Source of the DNA: Sporofaciens musculi
GTDB taxonomy: Bacteria > Bacillota > Clostridia > Lachnospirales > Lachnospiraceae
Reading direction: 5' to 3'
Length of the DNA: 64,000 bases
Assembly: GCF_009830285.1 (NCBI RefSeq)
Contig: NZ_WUQX01000001.1
Location: forward strand, 5,270,501 to 5,334,500
Shown piece after piece: positions 57,588 to 64,000 of the stretch. The notes below the pieces were generated by a model. It worked only from the letters and a program-made list of their open reading frames with translations. It did not search any database and was not told where the DNA came from. The first letter of the stretch is position 1; every line of letters begins with the position of its first letter. The position numbers were made by a program, and so were the translations under genes.

Positions 57588-58640
57588 TTACAATTTACTT
57601 TCTATGGTATCCGGCTCTTGTGCAAATGCCGCCGCCATCTCTCTTGTAATCTTTCCCTCTTGGTATAATTTAACGATTGCGTCATCCATGGCAATCATAC
57701 CCAGTCTGCGGTTAGTCTGCATAATGCTCCCAATCTGGTGTGTCTTCCCCTCTCTGACCAGATTACGAATGGCCAGGTTCGCATGAAGCACCTCAAAGGC
57801 CGCAACCCTTCCTCTGCCGTCTGCCCTTGGAATCAACTGCTGTGAAATCACCGCCTCTAGTACATTTGCCAACTGGACACGAATCTGCTGCTGCTGATGG
57901 GGCGGAAATACATCAATTACACGGTCAATCGTACTTGCCGCACCAATGGTATGAAGGGTGGACAGTACCAGATGCCCTGTTTCCGCCGCGGTGACTGCCA
58001 CGCTGATGGTCTCATAGTCGCGCATCTCGCCCACCAGTATGACGTCCGGATCTTCTCGGAGAGCCGCGCGCAGCGCATTGGCATAACTCTGGGTATCCAG
58101 TCCAATCTCCCGCTGATTCACCATACTCATCTTATGCTGGTGAATATACTCGATGGGATCCTCCAGTGTAATTATGTGTGCATCCCGAAAGGTATTTACC
58201 TTGTCAATAATTGCCGCCAAGGTCGTTGACTTCCCGCTGCCCGTAGGTCCGGTCACCAGAACCAGCCCTCTCTTGCGCTGATACAAATCTATAATAGAGG
58301 CTGGTACTCCCAACTCTTCCGGAGATGGAATGTTCTCTGACACCAACCGAAACACCATAGCAACATTCCCCTGCTGTCGAAATACATTGACGCGGTAACG
58401 CCCCTGACCGGAAATTGAGAAGGCCATGTCATATTCTCCCTTTTCCTCAAATATCCCCATCTGTTCATCGCTCATGATACTTCGCGCAATCTCCATGGTA
58501 TCCTCTGCTGTCAGCGTCTCAAAAGGAAGCGCCGTCAGACTTCCGTTCTGCCGCATCTTTGGCGGTATCCCTGTGGTAATATGTACATCGCTTGCCTGTG
58601 CCCATGCCGCATGGGTTAATATTTCTTCTATCTTCTGCAT
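57588..58640 (-). CDS. pilT: PilT, type IV pilus retraction ATPase
   Basis: A 350-residue hexameric motor. Walker A is GPTGSGKSTT (about 131-140), Walker B region DPDVILVGEMRDYET, and the AIRNLV motif near the C-terminus (about 297) is specific to PilT and needed for retraction. AGGAGTG lies upstream. First gene of the pilus operon, behind an extended -10 promoter. Its presence predicts retractile pili, with possible twitching or DNA uptake. Confidence 0.96.
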   Translation of the reverse strand: MQKIEEILTHAAWAQASDVHITTGIPPKMRQNGSLTALPFETLTAEDTMEIARSIMSDEQMGIFEEKGEYDMAFSISGQGRYRVNVFRQQGNVAMVFRLVSENIPSPEELGVPASIIDLYQRKRGLVLVTGPTGSGKSTTLAAIIDKVNTFRDAHIITLEDPIEYIHQHKMSMVNQREIGLDTQSYANALRAALREDPDVILVGEMRDYETISVAVTAAETGHLVLSTLHTIGAASTIDRVIDVFPPHQQQQIRVQLANVLEAVISQQLIPRADGRGRVAAFEVLHANLAIRNLVREGKTHQIGSIMQTNRRLGMIAMDDAIVKLYQEGKITREMAAAFAQEPDTIESKL

Positions 58641-58675
58641 GTGAAATCACTCCTGTTCTGACCGATTTTGCGAAC

Positions 58676-58684
58676 ATTATAGCA
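58676..58684 (-). promoter_or_regulatory. Extended -10 promoter of the pilus operon
   Basis: Minus strand TGCTATAAT, about 35 bases before pilT and just after the LytTR gene terminator. The -35 region (TTATAT) is weak, so an activator may be needed. Confidence 0.6.
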
Positions 58685-58769
58685 GATAAATGCACGATAT
58701 AATAATATAAAAGAACATAATCCGCACTTTTTTCGGTATACTTCGCACTGAAAAGAGTGTTTAATCCAT

Positions 58770-58797
58770 AAAAAAAGACCGCCCAAAACAGGCAGTC
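58770..58797 (-). terminator. Terminator of the LytTR regulator gene
   Basis: Stem GACTGCC/GGCGGTC (58791-58797 and 58777-58783) followed by seven T on the minus strand. Confidence 0.85.
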
Positions 58798-58801
58798 TCT
58801 T

Positions 58802-59530
58802 TCATCTGTCATCACAATAATACTTAAAATACCGTTCCTTCAACGGCTGATAAGAGCCTCGCGGCAGGTGGATATTCGTCTCTGGCTCAATGACTAGTTT
58901 GCGTGCATTCAAACTTACAACACAATCCAGATTCACAATATATGAAGCCCCAACCTTCACAAATTGCGGATAATCTGACAACAATCCAAAGATTTCCGTC
59001 ATTGTCATATGCAGCAGCAATTCCTCCCCGTCTGCAAGATGCAGCTTCTGGTTTTTGCCCTGTGCCTCACAGAATACAATCCGGTCAATGGCCACCCGAC
59101 TGACCCGTCCCTCTGTCCTCAACACCAAATATCGCAGCGTCTCCCGTCTCTCCTCTTGCAGCAGGCGATCCAATATCTGAAATAACTCCTCCTCCTTGAC
59201 TGGCTTTACCAAATATTGGGCGGCCTGCACTCGATACGCTTCCAGCGCATGGTCCTGAGACGAAGTAATAAAAACAATCTGACTCTTATTCCCCATGCTG
59301 CGCAGCTCCTTCGCCGCTGCAATCCCAAACTCCTTTTGCAGATATATATCCAGCAGCAGTAAATGCGGCTCATAATCCTGTTCCCTGACTCTTATTAGTA
59401 AAGCCTCTGCACTTGCAAAACACTCTATCTCTAATTCACAGTCCGGCCGCTGCTCCTGGTACATATCCAGCATATCTCTCAGATTTTCCAGATGTACAGC
59501 TTCATCATCACAAAGCGCTACTTTATACAA
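58802..59530 (-). CDS. LytTR-family response regulator
   Basis: A 242-residue regulator of the AgrA/VirR/LytR type. The receiver domain has CDDE (7-10), phospho-acceptor Asp in LLLLDIYLQ (about 61) and the KPV lysine. The C-terminal LytTR DNA-binding domain (about 135-242) includes VKVGASYIVNLDCVVSLNAR. The start is TTG 59530 with GGGGAG nine bases upstream. No histidine kinase accompanies it. It lies immediately upstream of the pilus operon on the same strand, separated by a terminator, so it may control pilus expression; this is inferred from position only. Confidence 0.9.
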   Translation of the reverse strand: MYKVALCDDEAVHLENLRDMLDMYQEQRPDCELEIECFASAEALLIRVREQDYEPHLLLLDIYLQKEFGIAAAKELRSMGNKSQIVFITSSQDHALEAYRVQAAQYLVKPVKEEELFQILDRLLQEERRETLRYLVLRTEGRVSRVAIDRIVFCEAQGKNQKLHLADGEELLLHMTMTEIFGLLSDYPQFVKVGASYIVNLDCVVSLNARKLVIEPETNIHLPRGSYQPLKERYFKYYCDDR

Positions 59531-59551
59531 TATTCACCACTCCCCTACCCC

Positions 59552-59575
59552 AAATTGTATATACGAAATTGTATA
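59552..59575 (-). repeat. Direct repeat upstream of the LytTR gene
   Basis: AAATTGTATA occurs at 59552-59561 and again at 59566-59575. It could be part of a promoter (TACAAT) or a regulator site at the border of the insertion sequence. Confidence 0.4.
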
Positions 59576-59582
59576 AATCATG

Positions 59583-59739
59583 ACCACCCGTCAAACGGGT
59601 GGTTTGCTCTGCGGCTATAAGCCGCTGTTACCGGCCAGCGCCTAAAGACGCTGGCTTTCACTTCGTTCAAGCCACTACGCCCTTGACTCGTCGCCGCCCT
59701 TCAAAGGGCGTTCGTAATACCGGCTACCCCTTGAAGGGG
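59583..59739 (-). repeat. Array of small hairpins at the transposase 3' end
   Basis: Five short stem-loops follow each other: 59583-59603, 59611-59625 (GCGGCT/AGCCGC), 59635-59654 (CCAGCG/CGCTGG), 59696-59709 (GCCCT/AGGGC) and 59727-59739 (CCCCTT/GAAGGGG). The last overlaps the final codons of tnpA. They probably include the right-end recognition hairpin. Confidence 0.65.
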
Positions 59740-60179
59740 TCCTCGTATTCCTTCACGCTCAACTTGTCCTGCATAACGTCACTTTTCTCCTGATCCTGAA
59801 TATACTTCTTTATTGTTGCCTCGTTCAGACCTACTGTGCTGACATAATATCCCTCCGCCCAGAAATGCCGGTTCCCGTATTTGTACTTCAGGTTTGCGTG
59901 TTTGTCAAATATCATCAGAGCACTTTTCCCTTTCAGATATCCCATAAAGCTTGACACGCTGTACTTGGGTGGTATACTTACCAGCATGTGGATATGGTCG
60001 GGCATCAGATGTCCTTCGATAATCTCCACTCCCTTATATCCGCAGAGCTGTTTTATAATGTCACGTATACTTTCTTTGTATTGATTATAAATCGCTTTTC
60101 GTCTATACTTGGGAGTAAAGACAATATGGTACTTGCACATCCATTTCGTATGTGCCATGCTATTCGTCTTGTTAGCCAT
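59724..60179 (-). CDS. tnpA: IS200/IS605 family Y1 transposase
   Basis: A 151-residue HUH single-strand transposase. The metal-binding HUH motif is PDHIHMLVSI and the catalytic Tyr lies in the helix EGYYVSTVGLNEATIKKYIQ. KYHIVFTPKYRRK near the N-terminus is the family signature. ATG 60179 is chosen with AAAGGTG six bases upstream. The gene looks intact. No tnpB accompanies it, as in IS200. Confidence 0.95.
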   Translation of the reverse strand: MANKTNSMAHTKWMCKYHIVFTPKYRRKAIYNQYKESIRDIIKQLCGYKGVEIIEGHLMPDHIHMLVSIPPKYSVSSFMGYLKGKSALMIFDKHANLKYKYGNRHFWAEGYYVSTVGLNEATIKKYIQDQEKSDVMQDKLSVKEYEDPFKG

Positions 60180-60183
60180 AAAA

Positions 60184-60243
60184 ATCACCTTTCCTTTCGT
60201 TATGTAGTAGCTTGAACAACTCTATCATAACGGAAAGGTGATT
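60184..60243 (-). promoter_or_regulatory. Long inverted repeat that can sequester the tnpA ribosome-binding site
   Basis: The arm containing AAAGGTGATTTTT (the SD of tnpA) is complementary to an upstream arm AAAAATCACCTTTCC; CATAACG/CGTTATG pairs extend the stem. A transcript entering from outside would fold and hide the SD, as known for IS200. Confidence 0.75.
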
Positions 60244-60357
60244 TTTGTGCTATAAGCACTTGCTACACCACCCGCATAGCAGGTGGTTTTTTGTTTCGCA
60301 CGCCTCCGTTTTTCGGAACACGAAAAACTCCGCCGCACTCAACCGGCTAAAGCCGAT

Positions 60358-60397
60358 AAAAAAATCCGAAACCGTCCCCAATCGGGCTGGTTTCGGA
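60358..60397 (-). terminator. Terminator of the tRNA cluster
   Basis: Minus strand TCCGAAACC/GGTTTCGGA stem (60389-60397 and 60365-60373) followed by seven T (60358-60364). Confidence 0.85.
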
Positions 60398-60411
60398 GCA
60401 TTATTATCTAA

Positions 60412-60492
60412 TGCGGATGACAGGACTTGAACCTGCACGGGAAGCCCACTAGATCCTAAGTCTAGCGCGTCTGCCAATTCCGCCACATCCGC
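60412..60492 (-). tRNA. tRNA-Leu (anticodon TAG)
   Basis: Acceptor GCGGATG/CATCCGC with discriminator A. The anticodon stem CTAGA/TCTAG has the loop CTTAGGA. A long variable arm is present, as expected for Leu. CCA is not encoded. Last tRNA of the cluster. Confidence 0.95.
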
Positions 60493-60536
60493 ATAAATGC
60501 TATCTAAGGAATCACTTCCAAAGATAGCATCTTACA

Positions 60537-60609
60537 TGAGCGTGCGGGGATTCGAACCCCGGACAACTTGATTAAAAGTCAAGTGCTCTACCACCTGAGC
60601 TACACGCCC
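60537..60609 (-). tRNA. tRNA-Lys (anticodon TTT)
   Basis: Acceptor GGGCGTG/CACGCTC, anticodon stem CTTGA/TCAAG with loop CTTTTAA, T-arm GGGGTTCGAATCCCC. CCA is not encoded. Confidence 0.95.
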
Positions 60610-60614
60610 ATAAC

Positions 60615-60686
60615 CTGGGCTAGTTGGATTCGAACCAACGAATGCAGGAGTCAAAGTCCTGTGCCTTACCGCTTGGCGATAGCCCA
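60615..60686 (-). tRNA. tRNA-Gln (anticodon TTG)
   Basis: Acceptor TGGGCTA/TAGCCCA, anticodon stem CAGGA/TCCTG with loop CTTTGAC, T-arm TTGGTTCGAATCCAA. Confidence 0.95.
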
Positions 60687-60700
60687 ATAAAAGAAAAAAG

Positions 60701-60775
60701 GGTGGGTAATGGGACTCGAACCCATGATATCCAGAACCACAATCTGGCGCGCTAACCAACTGCACCATACCCACC
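60701..60775 (-). tRNA. tRNA-His (anticodon GTG)
   Basis: Acceptor GTGGGTA/TACCCAC with an extra G at -1 opposite C73, the mark of tRNA-His. Anticodon stem CCAGA/TCTGG, loop TTGTGGT. Confidence 0.95.
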
Positions 60776-60843
60776 ATATATATTACTTATCGAACTACTC
60801 ATTGTCCAACTAAGTATCACCTTATTCAATTTTGTGGTTCTAA

Positions 60844-60917
60844 CGAGCCTGGGGGGATTCGAACCCTCGACCTACGGCTTAGAAGGCCGTTGCTCTATCC
60901 AGCTGAGCTACAGACTC
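60844..60917 (-). tRNA. tRNA-Arg (anticodon TCT)
   Basis: Acceptor GAGTCTG/CAGGCTC with one G-T pair, anticodon stem ACGGC/GCCGT, loop CTTCTAA, discriminator G. Confidence 0.95.
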
Positions 60918-60983
60918 ATAAGACTAGCTCACTAGAACTATCTTTCTTAAAGCCCAAAGACTTTTGCCTTATGGCTTTAAAAA

Positions 60984-61054
60984 AGCGGGTGATGGGAATC
61001 GAACCCACGTATCTAGCTTGGAAGGCTAGTGTTCTACCATTGAACTACACCCGC
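60984..61054 (-). tRNA. tRNA-Gly (anticodon TCC)
   Basis: Acceptor GCGGGTG/CACCCGC, anticodon stem CTAGC/GCTAG with loop CTTCCAA, discriminator T. Confidence 0.95.
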
Positions 61055-61061
61055 ATGGATA

Positions 61062-61136
<75 letters not shown>

Positions 61137-61187
61137 TTCCTATACATTTCATATGCCTTTGAATTCTATCTCCGTGGCACAAAAATT

Positions 61188-61216
61188 ATTATATAGGAAT
61201 ATGCATTACTTGTCAA
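61188..61216 (-). promoter_or_regulatory. Consensus sigma-A promoter of the tRNA cluster
   Basis: Minus strand TTGACA (61211-61216), exactly 17 bases, TATAAT (61188-61193). It lies about 50 bases before tRNA-Pro. A second TTGACA at 61235-61240 has no matching -10. Confidence 0.92.
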
Positions 61217-61252
61217 CAATTTTTTTAAATTTTTTGTCAACTTTTTCATATA

Positions 61253-61733
61253 CTATAAATACTCCTGCAAAATCTCCACATTCCCATCCTCATCCAACTC
61301 CATAACCATGTAGCTGGGCCTTCGCCCCTCCTGCCTGGGATATGCCACACTTCCCGGATTCAGCGTAATCAAATCCACATCCCGCGTCAGAGACGGCCTA
61401 TGGGTATGTCCGTACATCACAATATCCGCCCCCCGCGCACGGGCCTCCTCCTTGAGCCTCTCCTCACTCATAGCCACATAGTAATAATGTCCATGGGTAA
61501 TAAAAATATGATGCCCCATAACCTCAAACTCCTCCTCCTGGGGAAGCTCAGAAAAAAAAATCATTATTCCCCCTGACAATATGGGAGGGACAGTCCGCCA
61601 GCGCCGCGATATCATCCTCGCCGCCCTCCGTATCCCCAAGATGAATCAACAAATCCACCGGATGAACCTCCTTAAGAATCCTCTCAAGATTCCTGTGAGA
61701 CTTATGTGTATCGCTAACAATCAATATTTTCAT
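61253..61733 (-). pseudogene. YfcE-like metallophosphoesterase split by a frameshift
   Basis: Two overlapping frames together make one phosphodiesterase of about 160 residues. The first (61733 to 61548) has MKILIVSDTHKSHRNL, HLGDTEGG and VRGNND. The second (joined near 61551) has SELPQEEEFEVMGHHIFITH, MYGHTHRP and LNPGS. The break lies in a run of nine T on the minus strand (61552-61560). With eight T the frame would read NNDFFSELP and be continuous. It is a one-base insertion, a sequencing error, or a gene rescued by slippage. All metal motifs survive. It is the last gene of an operon with rdgB and the methyltransferase. Confidence 0.85.
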
Positions 61734-61749
61734 AAGATCCCTCTCACCC

Positions 61750-62364
61750 TTACCTTTTCTCCAATATCTCCCTCATCTTACGCAGCCCTTCTCCTCGGTG
61801 GCTCAGCTCATTCTTCTTCTCAGGCGTAAGCTGCGCGCTGGTACATCCAAATTCCGGCAAAAAGAAGATTGGGTCATAGCCAAATCCATTTTCCCCCACA
61901 ATCTCGTATCCAATTATCCCCTCCATAGTTCCTCTAACCACCTTGCTGCTTCCATCCGGAAATGAAGCCGCAATCGCGCACACAAACCTTGCTGTGCGCT
62001 GTTCATCCGGCACTCCATATAGACGGTCGATTAGAGTCTGGTTCTTAATGTCATAAGAGGTATCCTCCCCCATATACCGCGCCGAATAAATTCCCGGCTC
62101 TTTATTCAGATAGTCGATTTCCAATCCAGAATCATCCGCCAGAACAACCGCATCCTCAAATCCGGATAATCTCCTCGCCGCCTTCCCAATCTCAGTGGCC
62201 TTAATCAGAGCATTCTCCTCAAAAGTGGTCCCATCCTCCACAACCTCCGCTTCAATCCCAGCCTCCCGCTGTGAAAAAATCTCCGCCCCAAGGTCCTCAA
62301 GAATCATCCGAATCTCTACCATCTTATGCTCGTTTCCTGTGGCAAAAATAATCTTCTTCCCCAT
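61750..62364 (-). CDS. rdgB: XTP/dITP diphosphatase (RdgB/HAM1)
   Basis: A 204-residue pyrophosphatase that removes non-canonical purine nucleotides (dITP, XTP) from the pool. IIFATGNEHKMVEIR (5-19) is the N-terminal signature, VVLADDSGLEIDYLNKEPGI the metal/substrate loop and GENGFGYDPIFFLPE the third block. The neighbouring YfcE-like phosphoesterase and RdgB pairing is common in Clostridia. It starts 17 bases after the methyltransferase gene, with a GGAGG near the start. Confidence 0.96.
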   Translation of the reverse strand: MGKKIIFATGNEHKMVEIRMILEDLGAEIFSQREAGIEAEVVEDGTTFEENALIKATEIGKAARRLSGFEDAVVLADDSGLEIDYLNKEPGIYSARYMGEDTSYDIKNQTLIDRLYGVPDEQRTARFVCAIAASFPDGSSKVVRGTMEGIIGYEIVGENGFGYDPIFFLPEFGCTSAQLTPEKKNELSHRGEGLRKMREILEKR

Positions 62365-62381
62365 GTCCTCCTCCTATATCA

Positions 62382-63539
62382 CTATACCGCATCCCTCGTC
62401 CGTTTCGGCGGTTTTGGACCCTGAAACTGATAGAAATACGTTTTCAGCATCCCATTATAAATCTTACGGTTCTTGTCTGCCTTCCGTCCAAAATACTTTT
62501 CCGCTTCTTCATAAGAAGTAATCATGTATGCTGACCAGGAATCAAGCCTACAAAAGCCTTCTCCGAAGGCCCTATACAGCTCTGGCAATGCCGCCTTCTC
62601 CTCCAACCGTTCCCCGTAGGGCGGATTCGTAATCACAAAACCGAACTTTTTGGGATGGTTCAGCTCTCTAACGTCTCTCTCCTGAAAATGAATCAGATGC
62701 TCCACACCTGCTTCTTTTGCATTTCGTCTGGCAATCCTGATTACTGAGCGTTCCACATCATACCCTTGGATATCCACCTCCACATTATCACGGATTCTGT
62801 CTCCAGCCTCCTCTACTGCGTCATACCACAGCCTTTTGGGAATCAGGTTCGTCCACTTTTCCGCAGTAAAGGAACGATTCATCCCTGGTGCGATATCCGC
62901 TGCCATCATCGCCGCCTCAATGGGGAATGTACCGCTTCCACAGAAGGGGTCCACCAGTATCCTCTCCCTCCTCCATGGCGTCAGCATAATCAACGCCGCC
63001 GCCAAAGTCTCAGTAATAGGCGCTTTTCCGGAAACCTCCCTGTAGCCCCGTTTGTGAAGGGAAACTCCCGACGTGTCAATCCCCACTGTAACCTCATCCT
63101 TCATCAGAAATACCCGAACCGGATATGGCGCGCCGTCCTCAGGAAAATGCTCTATGCCATAGTGATTGGCAAGCCTCCTGACCATGGCTCTTTTCATAAT
63201 GGACTGTATATCAGACGGACTAAAAAGCTTACTCTTGACAGACGCTGCTTTCGTGACCCAAAACTTCCCGTTTCGGGGAATAAATGTCTCCCAGGGCAGC
63301 TCTCTCGTTCGCTCAAACAACTCCTCAAAGGTAACAGCCCGAAAGCTTCCTACTTTCCACAGGATTCTCTCCGCTGTGCGAAGGAAAATATTGGCATAGC
63401 AAACTGCTTCTGCATCCCCGTAAAAAGTCACTCTTCCATCCTCTACTCTGGCAATCTCATATCCTAAATCCAGAATCTCTCTTTTCAGCACCGCCTCCAG
63501 CCCGAAATGGCAGGGTGCGATTAACTCTATTTTATCCAT
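62382..63539 (-). CDS. THUMP domain 23S rRNA methyltransferase (RlmL N-terminal/YpsC-like)
   Basis: A 385-residue SAM-dependent RNA methyltransferase. The N-terminal ferredoxin-like/THUMP part (1-160) begins IELIAPCHFGLEAVLKREI. The catalytic domain has the SAM loop VDPFCGSGTFPIEAAMMA and the catalytic ITNPPYGERL (N6/N2 amino methyltransferase motif). The family methylates 23S rRNA; the exact base is inferred. First gene of the operon with rdgB and the split phosphoesterase. Confidence 0.93.
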   Translation of the reverse strand: MDKIELIAPCHFGLEAVLKREILDLGYEIARVEDGRVTFYGDAEAVCYANIFLRTAERILWKVGSFRAVTFEELFERTRELPWETFIPRNGKFWVTKAASVKSKLFSPSDIQSIMKRAMVRRLANHYGIEHFPEDGAPYPVRVFLMKDEVTVGIDTSGVSLHKRGYREVSGKAPITETLAAALIMLTPWRRERILVDPFCGSGTFPIEAAMMAADIAPGMNRSFTAEKWTNLIPKRLWYDAVEEAGDRIRDNVEVDIQGYDVERSVIRIARRNAKEAGVEHLIHFQERDVRELNHPKKFGFVITNPPYGERLEEKAALPELYRAFGEGFCRLDSWSAYMITSYEEAEKYFGRKADKNRKIYNGMLKTYFYQFQGPKPPKRTRDAV

Positions 63540-63616
63540 ATGGCTTCTCCAACTTCTTCTGTTACTTGTTACTTCTCCATCTTACTTTTTTCCCTATCTC
63601 TTGTCAATAAAAAGAA

Positions 63617-63645
63617 CGCCGCATAAGACGATTTCTTATGCAGCG
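63617..63645. terminator. Terminator after the Asn-rich protein gene
   Basis: Twelve-base stem CGCCGCATAAGA/TCTTATGCAGCG with one mismatch. T-rich sequence follows on the minus strand (TTCTTTTTATTG), and there is also a T-run on the plus side. Confidence 0.8.
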
Positions 63646-63755
63646 CACTTTTTCGTTTTTCTTTCTCTCTCTAACACAGGTATCGTCCCAGGCTTTCCTA
63701 AGCCCATTGACTGAATTTCTAAAAGGTACAGCCAAGAACTGTACGCGAAACCCTC

Positions 63756-63941
63756 TTAGTAGTTATCGCTGTAGTTTGTGCTGTTAGAATTTGTGCTGTT
63801 TGAGTTCTTGTTCTTTGAAGTTGTGTTGGACGCATTCTTGTTAGATGCGTTCTGGTTGGATGCGTTCTGGTTGGATGCATTCTGATTAGATGCATTCTGG
63901 TTAGATGCGTTTTTGTTAGATGAACTATAATTCTTAGCCAT
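63756..63941 (-). CDS. Small Asn-rich repeat protein
   Basis: A 61-residue protein made almost only of Asn, Ser, Ala, Thr, Lys and Gln. It starts MAKNYSSSNKNA, then has six copies of a five-residue unit NASNQ/NASNK, then a Ser/Thr/Asn tail ending NYSDNY. AGGAGG lies seven bases before the ATG, the best ribosome-binding site in the area, and a strong terminator follows, so the gene is real. The composition and repeats recall gamma-type small acid-soluble spore proteins, but no diagnostic motif is present; the function is unknown. Confidence 0.75.
   Translation of the reverse strand: MAKNYSSSNKNASNQNASNQNASNQNASNQNASNKNASNTTSKNKNSNSTNSNSTNYSDNY
63829..63918 (-). repeat. 15-base coding tandem repeat
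   Basis: Six consecutive 15-base units of the form AAYGCATCYAACCAG on the minus strand, encoding the NASNQ/NASNK repeats. Confidence 0.85.
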
Positions 63942-64000
63942 GTCAATTCCTCCTAAATCATTTTTGTTACATGGCTATTATGTCCGCACCCTTCTAAGAT

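Larger units (their letters stand above)
59580..60292 (-). mobile_element. IS200/IS605-type insertion sequence
   Basis: A compact element of about 0.7 kb with only a Y1 transposase. Its ends carry related hairpins: ACCACCCGT/ACGGGTGGT at 59583-59603 and ACCACC/GGTGGT at 60267-60287. No terminal inverted repeats or target duplications are expected in this family. Both boundaries are estimates. Confidence 0.75.

Noticed and set aside
47747..57786. Many plus-strand open frames of 60-145 codons across the giant prepilin gene
   Set aside because: They are shadows of a repetitive coding strand: no SD, no conserved motifs, and composition fixed by the opposite frame.
59605..59723. Structured RNA of the omega/reRNA type in the insertion element
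   Set aside because: No TnpB or IscB gene is present; the hairpins are reported only as structure.
61235..61240. Second TTGACA upstream of the tRNA cluster as another promoter
   Set aside because: No -10 at 16-18 bases on the minus strand.
63719..63946. Alternative frame with Thr/Arg/His repeats over the Asn-rich gene
   Set aside because: It is the same repeat read out of frame; the Asn-rich frame has the well-placed AGGAGG and ATG.

Overview
The window looks like chromosome of an anaerobic, spore-forming Gram-positive Clostridia, most likely Lachnospiraceae (Dorea/Blautia/Mediterraneibacter-like gut bacteria). The evidence is moderate GC, sporulation genes (spmB, spoVG), a glgC/glgD pair, a proline T-box, an oxygen-scavenging flavodiiron protein, GH36 alpha-galactosidase, VanR/VanS-type regulators and an LPXTG surface protein. 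The species assignment is inference.

Layout. 1-4.7 kb: end of spmB, prolyl-tRNA synthetase with its T-box leader, a Na+/Ca2+ antiporter, an RluA-type pseudouridine synthase and spoVG. 4.7-12.2 kb: glycogen synthesis genes glgC-glgD, divergent murC, then a replication-restart operon (DnaD-like protein, DnaC/DnaI-like helicase loader, PRPP synthetase) preceded by a cluster of DnaA boxes. 12.2-18.2 kb: a YhaN/YhaO-like (SbcCD-like) pair, a VanS/VanR-like two-component system and asnS. 18.4-24 kb: a Rieske-containing FAD oxidoreductase, a flavodiiron-rubredoxin fusion and an alpha-galactosidase. 24-30.2 kb: a NatAB-type ABC exporter, a DUF4190-like membrane protein and an AAA-ATPase/PD-(D/E)XK protein. 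30.4-38.3 kb: a 1424-residue LPXTG surface protein, a nuclease-domain remnant, and a sugar-kinase/nucleotidyltransferase pair divergent from an AraC regulator.

38.3-58.6 kb is the most striking part: a co-oriented type IV pilus operon with pilT, a giant 3353-residue prepilin, four pilin-like or minor-pilin genes, a pilin-like membrane protein, prepilin peptidase, pilC, a pilM-pilN fusion, pilO and pilB. The giant prepilin has an ordinary class III leader and N-terminal helix, then a very long GLUG-repeat (predicted beta-helix) stalk and Fn3/Ig-like modules. It is probably a pilus-associated or tip adhesin. A LytTR response regulator lies directly upstream.

58.8-64 kb: the LytTR regulator, an IS200/IS605-type insertion with a hairpin that can hide the transposase ribosome-binding site, seven tRNA genes (Pro-Gly-Arg-His-Gln-Lys-Leu) behind a consensus sigma-A promoter, a three-gene operon (RNA methyltransferase, rdgB, and a yfcE-like phosphoesterase split by a frameshift in a run of nine T), and a small Asn-rich repeat protein that may be spore-related.
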